From assembly GCA_017616655.1 (NCBI GenBank), contig JAFZXU010000001.1, positions 1 through 34,771 on the forward strand: DNA of 34,771 nt. The letters run 5' to 3'. Position 1 is the stretch's first letter, and each line of letters starts with the position of its first letter. Made by a program: the position numbers and the translations under genes. The DNA is from Bacteroidales bacterium. GTDB lineage: Bacteria > Bacteroidota > Bacteroidia > Bacteroidales > UBA932. This document shows, piece by piece, positions 25,169 through 33,401 of this stretch. The notes beneath the pieces were generated by a model. It was not told where the DNA came from. It searched no databases and was given only the letters and a program-made list of their open reading frames with translations.

Positions 25169-26872
25169 CTACTCCTTGATGCCGGTATTGCGGACCTTCA
25201 TCATAGGGCCGCGTTCCTTGACCACAGCCTCCTTGTAGGCCTTGCTGAGCCCCTTGTTCATAGGAGCCACGGTAGTCCAGTCGCGTCCTTCATAAGAGAC
25301 GAAAGAACCGTCGTCATTCTGCTTCTTGATGTTGCCGTCCACATACTTGACCAGCACATACTTGTCGAGCCTCTCCCACTTCTCGAAGAGGGCGTCTGCC
25401 TCGTTTACGGAGAAGCTGGTCAGATACTTGACAGCCTTCTTGGGAGAACGCTTATAGAGCTCCAGGGCCTTCGCATCGGCCTCCGCAACCTTCTCCACCA
25501 TCTCGGCTTCGTGTGCGGCCACTACGGCGTGAACCTCGTTGCCGGTGGTATTATAATGGAGATAGCAGAGCTGAGCGATGCGGTTCACCATCCAGAACAT
25601 CGAAGTCGGGGAATACTCCTTGAGGCTTCCGTTGCCGAAACGGTAGTGGTCGGAGATATCCTGCGAGCAGGCGTAAACCGGGGTGAGCGGCGAGGTGCCT
25701 GCGTCATCCACTGCGAACCAGAAGACTCCGCCGACCTCGTCGGGGAGCCAGCTGCGGGCCTGTCCGAGGAACCAGAAACCGGTCTGCTGGACTGCGGTGG
25801 CGCGCTCATTGACGTACTTCACTCCGTCCACCGTCCAGTCGTTGTCCCTCCAGCGGTAAGGGCACTCCTGGGCGCCGGCCGCGATACCGGCCCTCATATC
25901 GAACATGGTGCCCTCATAGTGGTCGCGCATAGCCTCGGCAAGCTCCTGGACGGAGATCTTGTGCTTGGGCTTGACCCACAGGGGAAGGCGGTTGGAGGGG
26001 TTCTCGGCCATTACGAAGTCGATGTACTTGCCCATATCCTCCTCGCCGAAGCGGTTGAAGAAGCTCCAGACGCGAAGGTCGCAGGCGCGCATGTAGCTGG
26101 CCTTTGTCAGGGGGCAGTATGTATCGGCGAAGCTGAAGTCCTCGTCAGAACCCTCGTACCAGCCGTTGCGGCGTGCCTCGTCGACTACATCCTTGGAATA
26201 GAGCCAGTTTTCGGGATCGTTGAAGTTGATTTTGGTTATGCGGGCGTCATTGGCGTGGGCGCAGATATATCCGTCGGGAATGCGGGCCGCAGCGAAGACG
26301 ATACCCTTGTTGGTATTCACTCCGTTGGCGTCGTAGTGCGGCTTGCGCGGGAAGATATCCATTATCCAGGCCTCGTTCTTGTCGGCAACCGAAATGCTCT
26401 CTCCCGTCTGGCAGTAGCCGTACAGGTCGGTAATCTCGGCAAAGAGCAGAATCGCCTCGCGGGCGGTGGTGCAGCGCTGCAGGCAGATGTTCATCATCGA
26501 GCCGTAGTCGATCTTGGCAGTAGTGTCGCGCTCCACCTTGCGGCCGTCATAGGTAGTCTCGCCGAGGATGAGCTGGTGCTCGTTCATATTGCCAATCACA
26601 TTGTAGGTATGGGGAGCCTCGGGAATGTCGCCGTGATAGTAGAAAGGTCCGCGGAAGTCGGAACCCCACTGGATTATCTTGCGCATCGAGCCGGGTTTAT
26701 GGTCTGCTGCAAGAGTATAGGCCAGGCAGCCGTAGCGTGTATGCGAATCCGCAGCGTCGGTAACCATCACCGAACCGTCGGCGGAAGCGCCCTTGGTGAC
26801 AATCAGGTTGGTGCAGGCGAAGCCGTAGGTAACGGCAAAAAGCAGGAGTGCTGAAAGCAGGGTCTTCTTCAT
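25169..26872 (-). CDS. C69 family dipeptidase (secreted, Ntn-hydrolase type)
   Basis: This 567-residue protein belongs to the PepD/C69 family, which cleaves a range of dipeptides. It is made with a signal peptide ending GFA, and the next residue, Cys20 in CTNLIVTKGASADGS, is the N-terminal nucleophile of this fold. The Cys is not a lipobox Cys (the residues before it are G-F-A). Other family blocks include the Asn/Gly-rich stretch near residue 95 (GNMNEHQL) and the C-terminal core with DRDWT-like YEGRDWT. It would act in the periplasm or outside the cell, supplying amino acids. It starts 18 bases beyond the acpP terminator and has no evident promoter of its own, so it may rely on readthrough. 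Confidence 0.92.
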   Translation of the reverse strand: MKKTLLSALLLFAVTYGFACTNLIVTKGASADGSVMVTDAADSHTRYGCLAYTLAADHKPGSMRKIIQWGSDFRGPFYYHGDIPEAPHTYNVIGNMNEHQLILGETTYDGRKVERDTTAKIDYGSMMNICLQRCTTAREAILLFAEITDLYGYCQTGESISVADKNEAWIMDIFPRKPHYDANGVNTNKGIVFAAARIPDGYICAHANDARITKINFNDPENWLYSKDVVDEARRNGWYEGSDEDFSFADTYCPLTKASYMRACDLRVWSFFNRFGEEDMGKYIDFVMAENPSNRLPLWVKPKHKISVQELAEAMRDHYEGTMFDMRAGIAAGAQECPYRWRDNDWTVDGVKYVNERATAVQQTGFWFLGQARSWLPDEVGGVFWFAVDDAGTSPLTPVYACSQDISDHYRFGNGSLKEYSPTSMFWMVNRIAQLCYLHYNTTGNEVHAVVAAHEAEMVEKVAEADAKALELYKRSPKKAVKYLTSFSVNEADALFEKWERLDKYVLVKYVDGNIKKQNDDGSFVSYEGRDWTTVAPMNKGLSKAYKEAVVKERGPMMKVRNTGIKE

Positions 26873-26884
26873 AGTATTATGATT

Positions 26885-26906
26885 AAAAAAAGGCGCCGAA
26901 GCGCCT
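26885..26906 (-). terminator. Intrinsic terminator of acpP with a UUCG tetraloop
   Basis: On the minus strand, AGGCGC-TTCG-GCGCCT is followed by TTTTTT. The C(UUCG)G tetraloop is exceptionally stable. It lies about 40 bases past the acpP stop and just before the C69 dipeptidase gene. Confidence 0.9.
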
Positions 26907-26946
26907 GTAAAAGTTCTGTGTAAGGTTTTAGCAGCACATTATGGTA

Positions 26947-27186
26947 CTACTTCTGAACATTCTGCGAAATGTAATCAACAGCGTCCTTAACGGTTGAAAT
27001 TTTCTCTGCCACGTCATCAGGGATGGTGATTCCGAAAGTGCTTTCGAATTCCATGATGAGCTCTACGGTGTCGAGTGAATCTGCGCCGAGATCGTTGGTG
27101 AAGCTTGCAGACTCAATGACTTCGTTTTCATCTACGCCAAGCTTGTCGACGATGATGGCTTTAACTTTTGAAGTAATGTCTTCCAT
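26947..27186 (-). CDS. acpP: Acyl carrier protein
   Basis: The 79-residue acidic protein carries growing acyl chains on a phosphopantetheine arm attached to Ser37 in the motif [10 protein letters not shown]. Its length, four-helix pattern and charge are standard for type II fatty-acid synthesis. FabF normally follows acpP, but here a C69 dipeptidase does, and fabD is 12 kb away. A consensus promoter (27242-27272) and a leader of about 50 bases precede it, as expected for one of the most abundant proteins of the cell. Confidence 0.98.
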   Translation of the reverse strand: MEDITSKVKAIIVDKLGVDENEVIESASFTNDLGADSLDTVELIMEFESTFGITIPDDVAEKISTVKDAVDYISQNVQK

Positions 27187-27220
27187 ATCAGGTTTGGTTT
27201 AATAGTTTCAATTTCACACG

Positions 27221-27234
27221 GCCTGAGGACAGGC
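27221..27234 (-). promoter_or_regulatory. Short hairpin at the start of the acpP leader
   Basis: GCCTG-N4-CAGGC falls within the first bases of the predicted acpP transcript (start near 27235). A 5'-terminal stem-loop can slow RNA decay from the 5' end. It is too small to be a riboswitch. Confidence 0.4.
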
Positions 27235-27241
27235 GCAAATG

Positions 27242-27272
27242 CAAAGATATTTATTTTTTTACTGTCAACAAA
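27242..27272 (-). promoter_or_regulatory. acpP promoter, TTTG-N19-TATCTTTG
   Basis: On the minus strand the -33 TTTG (27269-27272) and the -7 TATCTTTG (27242-27249) are separated by exactly 19 bases with an A-rich spacer. It is a near-perfect Bacteroidetes promoter. Confidence 0.85.
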
Positions 27273-27501
27273 TTTTTTGCGTCTCGGTTATCGCTATTCT
27301 GACTCCTGTTCAAGTTAAAAGTTTAATCGGCTTTTATTAAAAAGTAAAAAACCGACGATGGGCCGATACGCAAAATGCGGACCATTTTCGAAAAAGTGCA
27401 GAAAAGGGGGCAGGAAACACGGCTTCAGGAACAGGAATACGGCCTTTTCAAAATCGTTCGAATCGGCCTTTCAGTGCCGTACAAACGGGTTTTTCGCACT
27501 A
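27273..27501. other. Intergenic region between acpP and the fimbrial operon
   Basis: The gene-free gap between the acpP ATG (27186) and the fimbrial ATG (27531) holds the two divergent promoters and otherwise no gene I would support. An interrupted A/T-rich hairpin, TCGGcTTTT...AAAAACCGA, lies at about 27328-27357 with no T-run after it. The frame open from 27375 is an upstream extension of the DUF3575 gene; it starts upstream of the promoter and has no coding character. Confidence 0.5.
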
Positions 27502-27509
27502 TATCTTTG
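27502..27509 (+). promoter_or_regulatory. -7 box TATCTTTG of the fimbrial operon
   Basis: A perfect TAnnTTTG, 21 bases before the ATG at 27531. No TTG stands 19 bases upstream. Fimbrial operons are often phase-variable, but I see no inverted repeats flanking the promoter that would suggest an invertible switch. Confidence 0.7.
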
Positions 27510-27530
27510 CCAGCGAAAACACCCGACGAA

Positions 27531-28118
27531 ATGAAACGAACTCTTTTGATTCTGACGCTTTTCCTCTCTCTGGCTGCCCATGCCCGGGCACAGGGAATCT
27601 CCGTTTCAACCAACATTGCCGACTATGCCTGCCTGGGCACGGTCAACGCCTCGGCCGAGTACAGGCTTTCAGGGCATTGGGCGCTGGAGGGAGGATTTCG
27701 ATATAATAACTGGAACTTCCGCTGCGACTGCGACGAAAAGGCATTCCAGGACCGCCGGAGGACATTCCACGCGGGGGCGGTCTATTGGCTGCGCGACACC
27801 TGCGAGGGGGTATGGCTCACCGCCCGCCTCCAGGTGGAGCAGTACAACCGCGGAGGGCTCTTCGGCAATCCCCGTACCGAGGAGGGAGATGCCTTCGGAA
27901 TGGCATTGGGAATGGGATTATCGCATTGGCTGAACCACCGGCTGAGATTCGATGCGGGAGCCCTTTTCTGGGCCGGATCGACCTCCTACAGCCTCTATGC
28001 CGCGCCCCGGTGCGGCAGGTGTCTCGTGCAGAAGGGACGTAAGGGTTTCATAAGGTATGACTGCGCCGTCATAGCGCTCTCCTATACCCTCTGGGAGCCC
28101 CGCAATAAGGAGAAATGA
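27531..28118 (+). CDS. DUF3575-family outer-membrane-like protein of a fimbrial operon
   Basis: The 195-residue protein has a signal peptide (cleavage near ARAQG, residue 22) and then a compact beta-barrel-like sequence. The blocks STNIADYACLGTVNASAEY, GGFRYNNWNF and the Trp/Arg-rich YWLRD and QVEQYNRGG fit the DUF3575 family. Genes of this family commonly open type V fimbrial operons in Bacteroidales, and a fimbrillin gene follows after 31 bases. Its exact role, perhaps in assembly at the outer membrane, is unknown. I chose ATG 27531 because it is followed at once by the signal peptide and lies just downstream of the -7 box. Confidence 0.85.
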   Translation: MKRTLLILTLFLSLAAHARAQGISVSTNIADYACLGTVNASAEYRLSGHWALEGGFRYNNWNFRCDCDEKAFQDRRRTFHAGAVYWLRDTCEGVWLTARLQVEQYNRGGLFGNPRTEEGDAFGMALGMGLSHWLNHRLRFDAGALFWAGSTSYSLYAAPRCGRCLVQKGRKGFIRYDCAVIALSYTLWEPRNKEK

Positions 28119-28149
28119 CACTTTTATCACTTATTTAAAACCAACTCAA

Positions 28150-29205
28150 ATGAAAAGAATCAACTTTCTGACAAGCGTTTGCGCCGCTGCGGCATTGCTG
28201 GCGGCCTGCGACGCCGCAACCCTCGCCCCCGCCCTGGACGGAGGCGCCATCACTATCGAATTCGCAGTTCCCGAAGCCACAAGGGCTGTGGCGCAGGGCA
28301 ACGAAGCAACCATTTCCGATGTGCAGCTGCTCCTCTTCAATCAGAACGGGAGCCTCTACAAGTTCCACTCCCTGACGGCGAGCGAGATCTCCGCAAAGAG
28401 CGCCTCCCTCACCAATGTCCTCAACGGGAACTATACAGTCTATGTGGTGGCCAACGGCCCCGATCTCAGCGGGAAGAGCACCCTCGAATCATTCCTTGCC
28501 ACTGCCATCGACCTGGAAACCTGCAACAGCCCCTCTTCCGATTTCGTGATGGAGGGGCACGGCGACGTCACTGTATCGGGCTCCGGCACCACCAATATCT
28601 CGGTCAGCATCTCCCGGTATGTATCGAGGGTGGTGCTCAAAAGCATCACCAACGGCCTTCCTTCGGCCTACGGCAGCCTCACCGTCGACAGGGTATTCCT
28701 CAGCAATGCCGTGAGGGTTCAGGAGATCGGAGGAGACTGCGACCCGGGCAACACTCCCGGCAACTGGTACAACAAGGAGGGACGCAAGGATGAGTCCACA
28801 CGCAACGCAGCCCATATCATCAACGGCTCGACCTACACCGCATCGGCTCCCGCATTGACCTTCGCAACTATCGGAACATCTCTTGCCAACGGCGGCAAAT
28901 GGAACGGCACCAAATATTTCTATGCCTACCCGAACGACTCGGCCGCCAATCCAGACGGCTTCAAGGAGCCCTTCGCAGCCCAGAAAAGCGTTCTCGTGAT
29001 TGTCGGCACCTTCGGCGGGAACACCTATTACTATCCTGTAATCCTCAGGAACGGAATGGATCGTAATACCTCATACGAGATCTCGGCCACCATCACCGGA
29101 GCCGGCAGCGACGATCCCAACAAGCCTGTAACCAGCGGTTCGCTCAGAGTTACCGTTTCCATCGACAACTGGATCGACGGAACCACCTACACCGAGACGT
29201 TCTGA
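28150..29205 (+). CDS. Major fimbrillin (FimA/Mfa1 type), lipoprotein precursor
   Basis: The 351-residue protein is the probable shaft subunit of a type V pilus. It has a lipobox LLAAC (Cys20) and an N-terminal domain with the strand-turn pattern DVQLLLFNQNGSLYKF and LTNVLNGNYTVYVVANGP, common to fimbrillins. PEATRAVAQ places Arg45 where an Arg-specific protease would cut, freeing the groove that accepts the C-terminal donor strand of the next subunit. The C-terminus, GSLRVTVSIDNWIDGTTY and on to a final Phe, is the typical donor strand. It is encoded between the DUF3575 gene and the Mfa2-like anchor (59-base gap). Confidence 0.88.
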   Translation: MKRINFLTSVCAAAALLAACDAATLAPALDGGAITIEFAVPEATRAVAQGNEATISDVQLLLFNQNGSLYKFHSLTASEISAKSASLTNVLNGNYTVYVVANGPDLSGKSTLESFLATAIDLETCNSPSSDFVMEGHGDVTVSGSGTTNISVSISRYVSRVVLKSITNGLPSAYGSLTVDRVFLSNAVRVQEIGGDCDPGNTPGNWYNKEGRKDESTRNAAHIINGSTYTASAPALTFATIGTSLANGGKWNGTKYFYAYPNDSAANPDGFKEPFAAQKSVLVIVGTFGGNTYYYPVILRNGMDRNTSYEISATITGAGSDDPNKPVTSGSLRVTVSIDNWIDGTTYTETF

Positions 29206-29264
29206 CGCGCCCACTCCATCCACTTACATATCACACATTCTTACTCACTCCATACCGACCCGAC

Positions 29265-30056
29265 ATGAGACAATTGACTCACTTTATAATTCTGATTTCA
29301 ACCTTCACACTCGTATCCTGCTCCGTAAAAGAAAGCAGGGATGCTTGCCCGTGCCGGGTCGGTCTGGATTTTCTGAACCTGCTCCCCAGAGCCTGCGACG
29401 AGGGGGAGATCATTTCGACAATTACCGATGCCGACGGAAAGACCCTGTGGTCCAAGAGGATCGGCACCGACACCTGCGTCGCCCGGCGTGAAATCCTCCT
29501 GCCCAAAGGCATCTATACCGTCACTTCGCTCCTGACCGGGGGCGGTATGGTATGCGACACGGCACAAGGACTGGTAGCTCTGCGCCGGGGAGCCGAAGCC
29601 GATTCCCTCTACGGCGAGGCGGCAACCATCGACGCAAGAGGCGAGGAGGCCGAATCCGTCCCGCTGCCGCTCAAGCAGTTCGCCACCTTCAGCATCATCT
29701 TCACGCAATCCGTCAGCGAACTCGTGACGGAGGTAGGGATACCATCGTCGCACATCAGGGCGACGGACCTTTCCGCAGTGGAAAGCCCCTCTTCTTTAAT
29801 CCGTACCGTAAGCGGCACCGAGGTGGCTTTCAGGCTGCCCAGGCAGTGCTGCGAAGAGCTTTCCGTCGCCTTTTCCGACGATGGCGGAAGGCATCCTGTC
29901 GCCTCTGTCGACCTGGCTCCGCTGCTGCGCAGGAACGGATACGAATTCAACGCCCGCGAACTTTCCGACATTACCCTGATAATGGACTTCCTCGAGGGAA
30001 GGGCCTCCATAGAGGTAGAAGGCTGGAAAGAATCACTCATCATCGTCACATTCTGA
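29265..30056 (+). CDS. Mfa2/FimB-family fimbrial anchor lipoprotein
   Basis: The 263-residue product has a signal ending LVSC (Cys19) and then SVKESRDACPCR, the Cys-Pro-Cys start seen in many Mfa2/FimB proteins (Cys28, Cys30). Two transthyretin-like beta domains follow. In Porphyromonas gingivalis, Mfa2 anchors the fimbria in the outer membrane and limits its length. It lacks the donor strand needed to pass polymerisation on, as expected for the base subunit. The next gene starts 2 bases after its stop, so translation is probably coupled. Confidence 0.87.
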   Translation: MRQLTHFIILISTFTLVSCSVKESRDACPCRVGLDFLNLLPRACDEGEIISTITDADGKTLWSKRIGTDTCVARREILLPKGIYTVTSLLTGGGMVCDTAQGLVALRRGAEADSLYGEAATIDARGEEAESVPLPLKQFATFSIIFTQSVSELVTEVGIPSSHIRATDLSAVESPSSLIRTVSGTEVAFRLPRQCCEELSVAFSDDGGRHPVASVDLAPLLRRNGYEFNARELSDITLIMDFLEGRASIEVEGWKESLIIVTF

Positions 30057-30058
30057 AA

Positions 30059-31720
30059 ATGAAAACCGGAATCATAATCAAATATGCAGCCGCAATAGTA
30101 TCGGCGGCATGCCTTGCGGTCTCGCTCATCTCCTGCAGCATCGATGCTGAAGGAACAACCACTGGCCAACCCAGCCTGAACATATTCTTAGAGGATGACG
30201 GGATTTCCCGCAGCTCCTTCCAGGCCGAAGAAGAAAACATGCCCGACAATGTCCTGCTGCTATTCTACAACCTCGACGGATCGCTCGCCTTCTACGCTAC
30301 CCACGAACTGGATTTTGAATCCGGAGAGGCCTGCCTCATAAACAACGTGCCCGTAAACCGGGAGTATCTGATCTATGCCCTGGCAGGAGTGGATTATGAA
30401 GACGAAGAGGTGGAGAGCATCTTCGGTACAGTTTCAGCCGCCGAGGCATTCACCGTCTCAAAGGGGTTCATCCAAAGTGCGTCGGCCATACCGCTGGCGC
30501 ACATACCCGAGCGGAGCCTTCTGATCCGGGACGGAGGATGTTATGACATTCCCCTGCGGAGGATTCTGGCCAAATACAATTTCAGGCTCGACAAAAGTTC
30601 TATGAGCGGCACCTTCACCGCCACCTCCCTCACGGTTAAGCAGTCTCCGCTCTTCATGCACCCCCTGCTGGAAAGCAACGCCGCAACCTCTCCGGCCTCC
30701 CTATCGGAGGGAGACGCCGCCACTTCCCGCGAAGTGAGGTACCTCAACCAGGGCAGGCCGGTCACCTGCTACCTGCTGGAGAATTGCCAGGGAGAGGTCT
30801 GTCCCGGCAACGGAGATCCCTGGGGTAAAGTGCCCGAAAACATGGCCGGCGGCACGGGAAGCCTCGCCACCTATGTGGAGATATGCGGCGACTACACATG
30901 CGACAGCGTTTCCATCTCCGGATTGAAATACCGCTTCTTCCTGGGCAGCGACGCCACCGCCAACTGCGACGTGAGACGCAACACCGTCAATACAGTAACA
31001 CTCTCCCTTACCGATGAGAACACCGTGCTGAAGGAGAGCTGGAAGGTGGTGCGTGGAGAGGTCACGACCCGTTATCTGGAGCTGTCGCCCTCCGCTCCGC
31101 AGGCCATCGCTGCCGGCGGAACCCTCCCTTACTGTCTGCTGCTGCACTCCGTCACCAACGGGATCGACGACGGAGGAACGGACGTGACATCGGATGCCGG
31201 GTGGTACTCCTCAAACCCCTCGGCTGCGACCGTTTCAGGCGGAATCGCAACCGGATGCAACACCACCGAGAATGCTCTCCAGACCACCATTACGGCCACC
31301 TACGGCTCGCTGACAGCCAGCGGTGACCTCACCGTGAACGGACAGGAACCGGCTACCCCCACGATAATCCGGGTGCGGCTCGAAATAACCTCCATCACCA
31401 TCACAGACGCGCATCATTCAGTGACTTATACCAACGGTTACCTGCCGCCCGCCGTCTATACGCCGGGAGACGACATATACCTCGACGGGGAGAGATCCGA
31501 ATGGTGCAGGATCGTAGGAGGCACCTACTCCGACACCGACGCAACCATAACCGTAAAACTGTATGTCACTCCCGCGGGCGGCACGGAACAGCTCGCCTCC
31601 ACGCAGGATTTCACCTTCGGAGCGATGCGCGACGACATAATCCCCTTCACCGAAGAGGACTGGCCCGGAATTTTCGCGGGCAGCGCTTTCAGTTTCGAGG
31701 CTACGATCTATATAGACTGA
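30059..31720 (+). CDS. Large fimbrial accessory or tip subunit, lipoprotein
   Basis: The 553-residue protein has a lipobox LISC (Cys26) and an N-terminal fimbrillin-like domain (NVLLLFYNLDGSLAFYAT, ACLINNVPVNREYLIYALAG). A second domain near residue 300 reads FFLGSDATANCDVRRNTVNTVTLSL, like DUF4906-type tip proteins. Residues about 345-420 look like an Ig-like Big2 domain (YLELSPSAPQAIAAGGTLPY, WYSSNPSAATVSGGIATG), and a final beta domain follows. It is the largest subunit of the operon, so a tip adhesin is the best guess. The frame is open upstream to 29552, but that part overlaps the mfa2-like gene in another frame; I start at ATG 30059. It ends 11 bases from the convergent M28 peptidase gene. 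Confidence 0.82.
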   Translation: MKTGIIIKYAAAIVSAACLAVSLISCSIDAEGTTTGQPSLNIFLEDDGISRSSFQAEEENMPDNVLLLFYNLDGSLAFYATHELDFESGEACLINNVPVNREYLIYALAGVDYEDEEVESIFGTVSAAEAFTVSKGFIQSASAIPLAHIPERSLLIRDGGCYDIPLRRILAKYNFRLDKSSMSGTFTATSLTVKQSPLFMHPLLESNAATSPASLSEGDAATSREVRYLNQGRPVTCYLLENCQGEVCPGNGDPWGKVPENMAGGTGSLATYVEICGDYTCDSVSISGLKYRFFLGSDATANCDVRRNTVNTVTLSLTDENTVLKESWKVVRGEVTTRYLELSPSAPQAIAAGGTLPYCLLLHSVTNGIDDGGTDVTSDAGWYSSNPSAATVSGGIATGCNTTENALQTTITATYGSLTASGDLTVNGQEPATPTIIRVRLEITSITITDAHHSVTYTNGYLPPAVYTPGDDIYLDGERSEWCRIVGGTYSDTDATITVKLYVTPAGGTEQLASTQDFTFGAMRDDIIPFTEEDWPGIFAGSAFSFEATIYID

Positions 31721-31731
31721 TCTCCGCTTCC

Positions 31732-33291
31732 CTACTTGTCTTCCCTGTAGAGCCCCTCACGGGAGAGCAGATGATCCAAGTTTGCGAGCCCGTAGAGGGT
31801 CACTGCGGTAACTATCGCGGAGTGCTCCAGATACTCGGGGATGAGCTTGTTGTAGATGTCGCGCTCCGTGTGCCAGATCTCGCCGTACTGGAAGTTGTAA
31901 CCCTTAGGGTCGGTCTCGCGGAATGAGATTGTCGGCACTCCGTTTATCGCAAAGTAGGCGTGGTCGCTGCCGCCGGCCCTCGTGGGACGCGGCTGGGGAC
32001 GTCCCTGACGCTTGTTGACGGTGAAGGGGAAGTCGGGATTCATATCCTCCAGCGGCTTGCAGACCTTCACGTAGTCGTCGTACATCGCCTCCGGCACATT
32101 GACGCTGGTGGCGCAGAGCGGGCCTCCGTCGCGGTTGATGTAGTTGGATATCTTGTCGAGAGGCACGGTATTGTGCTCCACGAAATAGCGCGAACCCACA
32201 AGGCCCATCTCCTCACCTGTCCAGATGCAGAAGAGTATGGTGCGTTTGGGCTTTGCACCAGCAGTAGCGAGAAGGCGCGCAGCCTCCATGGTCACGGAGG
32301 TGCCGTTACCGTCATCCACCGCGCCCGTGCCGGCATCGTAAGAGTCAAGATGGCCTCCGGCAAGCACATACTCCTTGGGGTATTTGCTGCCGCGCAGGAT
32401 ACCTATGATATTATGGTTCTTGACCGGGCCGCGGTAGAAGTGGTTGCGGATGTCGAATTCCAGCTGGAACATATCCTTGCGGAGCGCCTTCTCGTAGATG
32501 GTCTTGAACTGCTGCTCGTCGAGCATTATGTCGCACACCTTCGGGAGGGTCTCCATGGTGAAGCTCTTGTAGTTGGCGCGGTCCGACATCGCCTTGATAG
32601 GCACCTTCGCGCTGCGGATGAAGCCCAGCACGCCGGCCTCCACCATCTCGCGGTAGAGCGGAGCAGTCGTCTTTTTCATCTCCAAAGGCTTCTTGGGCGC
32701 ATCCCTGTGCTCGTTGTTGTAGGCGCGGATCTCCATATTCTGGCGGGCGATCTCCTCGTTCCTGGCAATAACCTCTGCGCGCAGGCTGTCGGCCCTTGCC
32801 GAGCCGTCTATGGCCATTCCGTCGGATTCCGCATCAAGCAGGACCCAGGCCCCCTTGAGGGCCCCCTTCATCCTTTCGAACTCGGCGCGCGTCTTGGGCT
32901 CTATCATCACGTGGCCCGCCTGCTTGCCGCGCGTGCCGGCGGTGTAGGAAGGGGTGCAGAAGTGGAGCGGCATCCCGTCTTCGCTGAGCATCCTGCCGGA
33001 CCAGGGGCCTCGGTTGAAGCCCACCTGGGCCTCCATCGCCTCCTGGACCATCACCTCGAGTCCCCAGGACTCGAACTGCTCCTTGACCCAGAGTTCAGCC
33101 TCTGTCAGGGCTGCGGAGCCCACGTGGCGGCCGCCGATGACATTGGCCAGGAAGTCCGCGTGCTCCATGGTGCGATTGTCCGTCTGGCCGATCTCGATTA
33201 TTTTCTTGACTGTCTTGTCCTGCGCGAACGAACCCGCAGGCACGCCGATGGCCAGAACGGCCACGAGCAACAAAATGAAATGTCTTCTCAT
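31732..33291 (-). CDS. M28 family zinc aminopeptidase, secreted
   Basis: The 519-residue protein has a signal peptide (cleavage after SFAQ, residue 24). The M28 fold has all expected two-zinc ligands: His314 (GGHLDSYD), Asp326 (GAVDDGNG), Glu361 in TGEEMG with catalytic Glu360, Asp388 (NRDGG) and His474 (EIWHTERD). A long insert between residues about 85 and 290 contains a PA-like domain often found in family members. It would release N-terminal amino acids from peptides in the periplasm. It is monocistronic, between the fimbrial operon (convergent) and the AT-rich lipoprotein gene. Confidence 0.94.
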   Translation of the reverse strand: MRRHFILLLVAVLAIGVPAGSFAQDKTVKKIIEIGQTDNRTMEHADFLANVIGGRHVGSAALTEAELWVKEQFESWGLEVMVQEAMEAQVGFNRGPWSGRMLSEDGMPLHFCTPSYTAGTRGKQAGHVMIEPKTRAEFERMKGALKGAWVLLDAESDGMAIDGSARADSLRAEVIARNEEIARQNMEIRAYNNEHRDAPKKPLEMKKTTAPLYREMVEAGVLGFIRSAKVPIKAMSDRANYKSFTMETLPKVCDIMLDEQQFKTIYEKALRKDMFQLEFDIRNHFYRGPVKNHNIIGILRGSKYPKEYVLAGGHLDSYDAGTGAVDDGNGTSVTMEAARLLATAGAKPKRTILFCIWTGEEMGLVGSRYFVEHNTVPLDKISNYINRDGGPLCATSVNVPEAMYDDYVKVCKPLEDMNPDFPFTVNKRQGRPQPRPTRAGGSDHAYFAINGVPTISFRETDPKGYNFQYGEIWHTERDIYNKLIPEYLEHSAIVTAVTLYGLANLDHLLSREGLYREDK

Positions 33292-33319
33292 AGCTGGAAA
33301 GGTTGAAAAATGCCAGCTA
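33291..33319 (-). promoter_or_regulatory. Leader hairpin touching the M28 start codon
   Basis: TAGCTGG (33291-33297) and CCAGCTA (33313-33319) form a perfect 7-base-pair stem with a 15-base loop. On the minus strand the right arm ends with the A of the AUG. If it forms, it would hold the start codon at the base of a helix and lower or tune translation. Confidence 0.45.
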
Positions 33320-33327
33320 TAAAGTTA
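33320..33327 (-). promoter_or_regulatory. Possible -7 box TAACTTTA of the M28 gene
   Basis: Seven of eight positions match TAnnTTTG on the minus strand, directly beside the leader hairpin. The leader would be about 20-25 bases, most of it in the hairpin. Confidence 0.4.
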
Positions 33328-33348
33328 AGCATAATCCTTTAGAACGAC

Positions 33349-33378
33349 AAAAAAGGATGGCCCCGGGCGGGGCCATCC
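33349..33378 (-). terminator. Intrinsic terminator of the 359-residue lipoprotein gene
   Basis: GGATGGCCCC (33355-33364) pairs perfectly with GGGGCCATCC (33369-33378) around a 4-base loop. On the minus strand TTTTTT follows. It lies 23 bases past the stop and ends the probable operon with the C10 peptidase gene. Confidence 0.92.
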
Positions 33379-33401
33379 CTGTAAGAAAACTCGTAAACTG
33401 C

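Noticed and set aside
27328-27357. A/T-rich interrupted hairpin between acpP and the fimbrial operon as a terminator
   Set aside because: The stem is mostly A-T, it is interrupted and no T-run follows on either strand; no upstream gene on the plus strand needs it.
15660-27371. Shared segment around ACGATGGGCCG at about 15661-15680 and 27352-27371
   Set aside because: About 16 of 20 bases agree, but an 11-base exact match is expected many times by chance in a 35-kb window, and the two places share no other context.
27375-27530. 52-codon extension in front of the DUF3575 gene
   Set aside because: It begins well upstream of the -7 box at 27502 and precedes a normal signal peptide, so it is not transcribed as coding sequence.
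27510-27530. Invertible promoter of the fimbrial operon
   Set aside because: Many Bacteroidales surface operons are phase-variable, but I found no paired inverted repeats flanking 27502-27509 and no recombinase gene nearby.
29552-30058. 169-codon extension in front of the fimbrial tip gene
   Set aside because: It overlaps the Mfa2-like gene in another frame, reads as Arg/His-rich shadow sequence, and a lipoprotein signal starts exactly at 30059.
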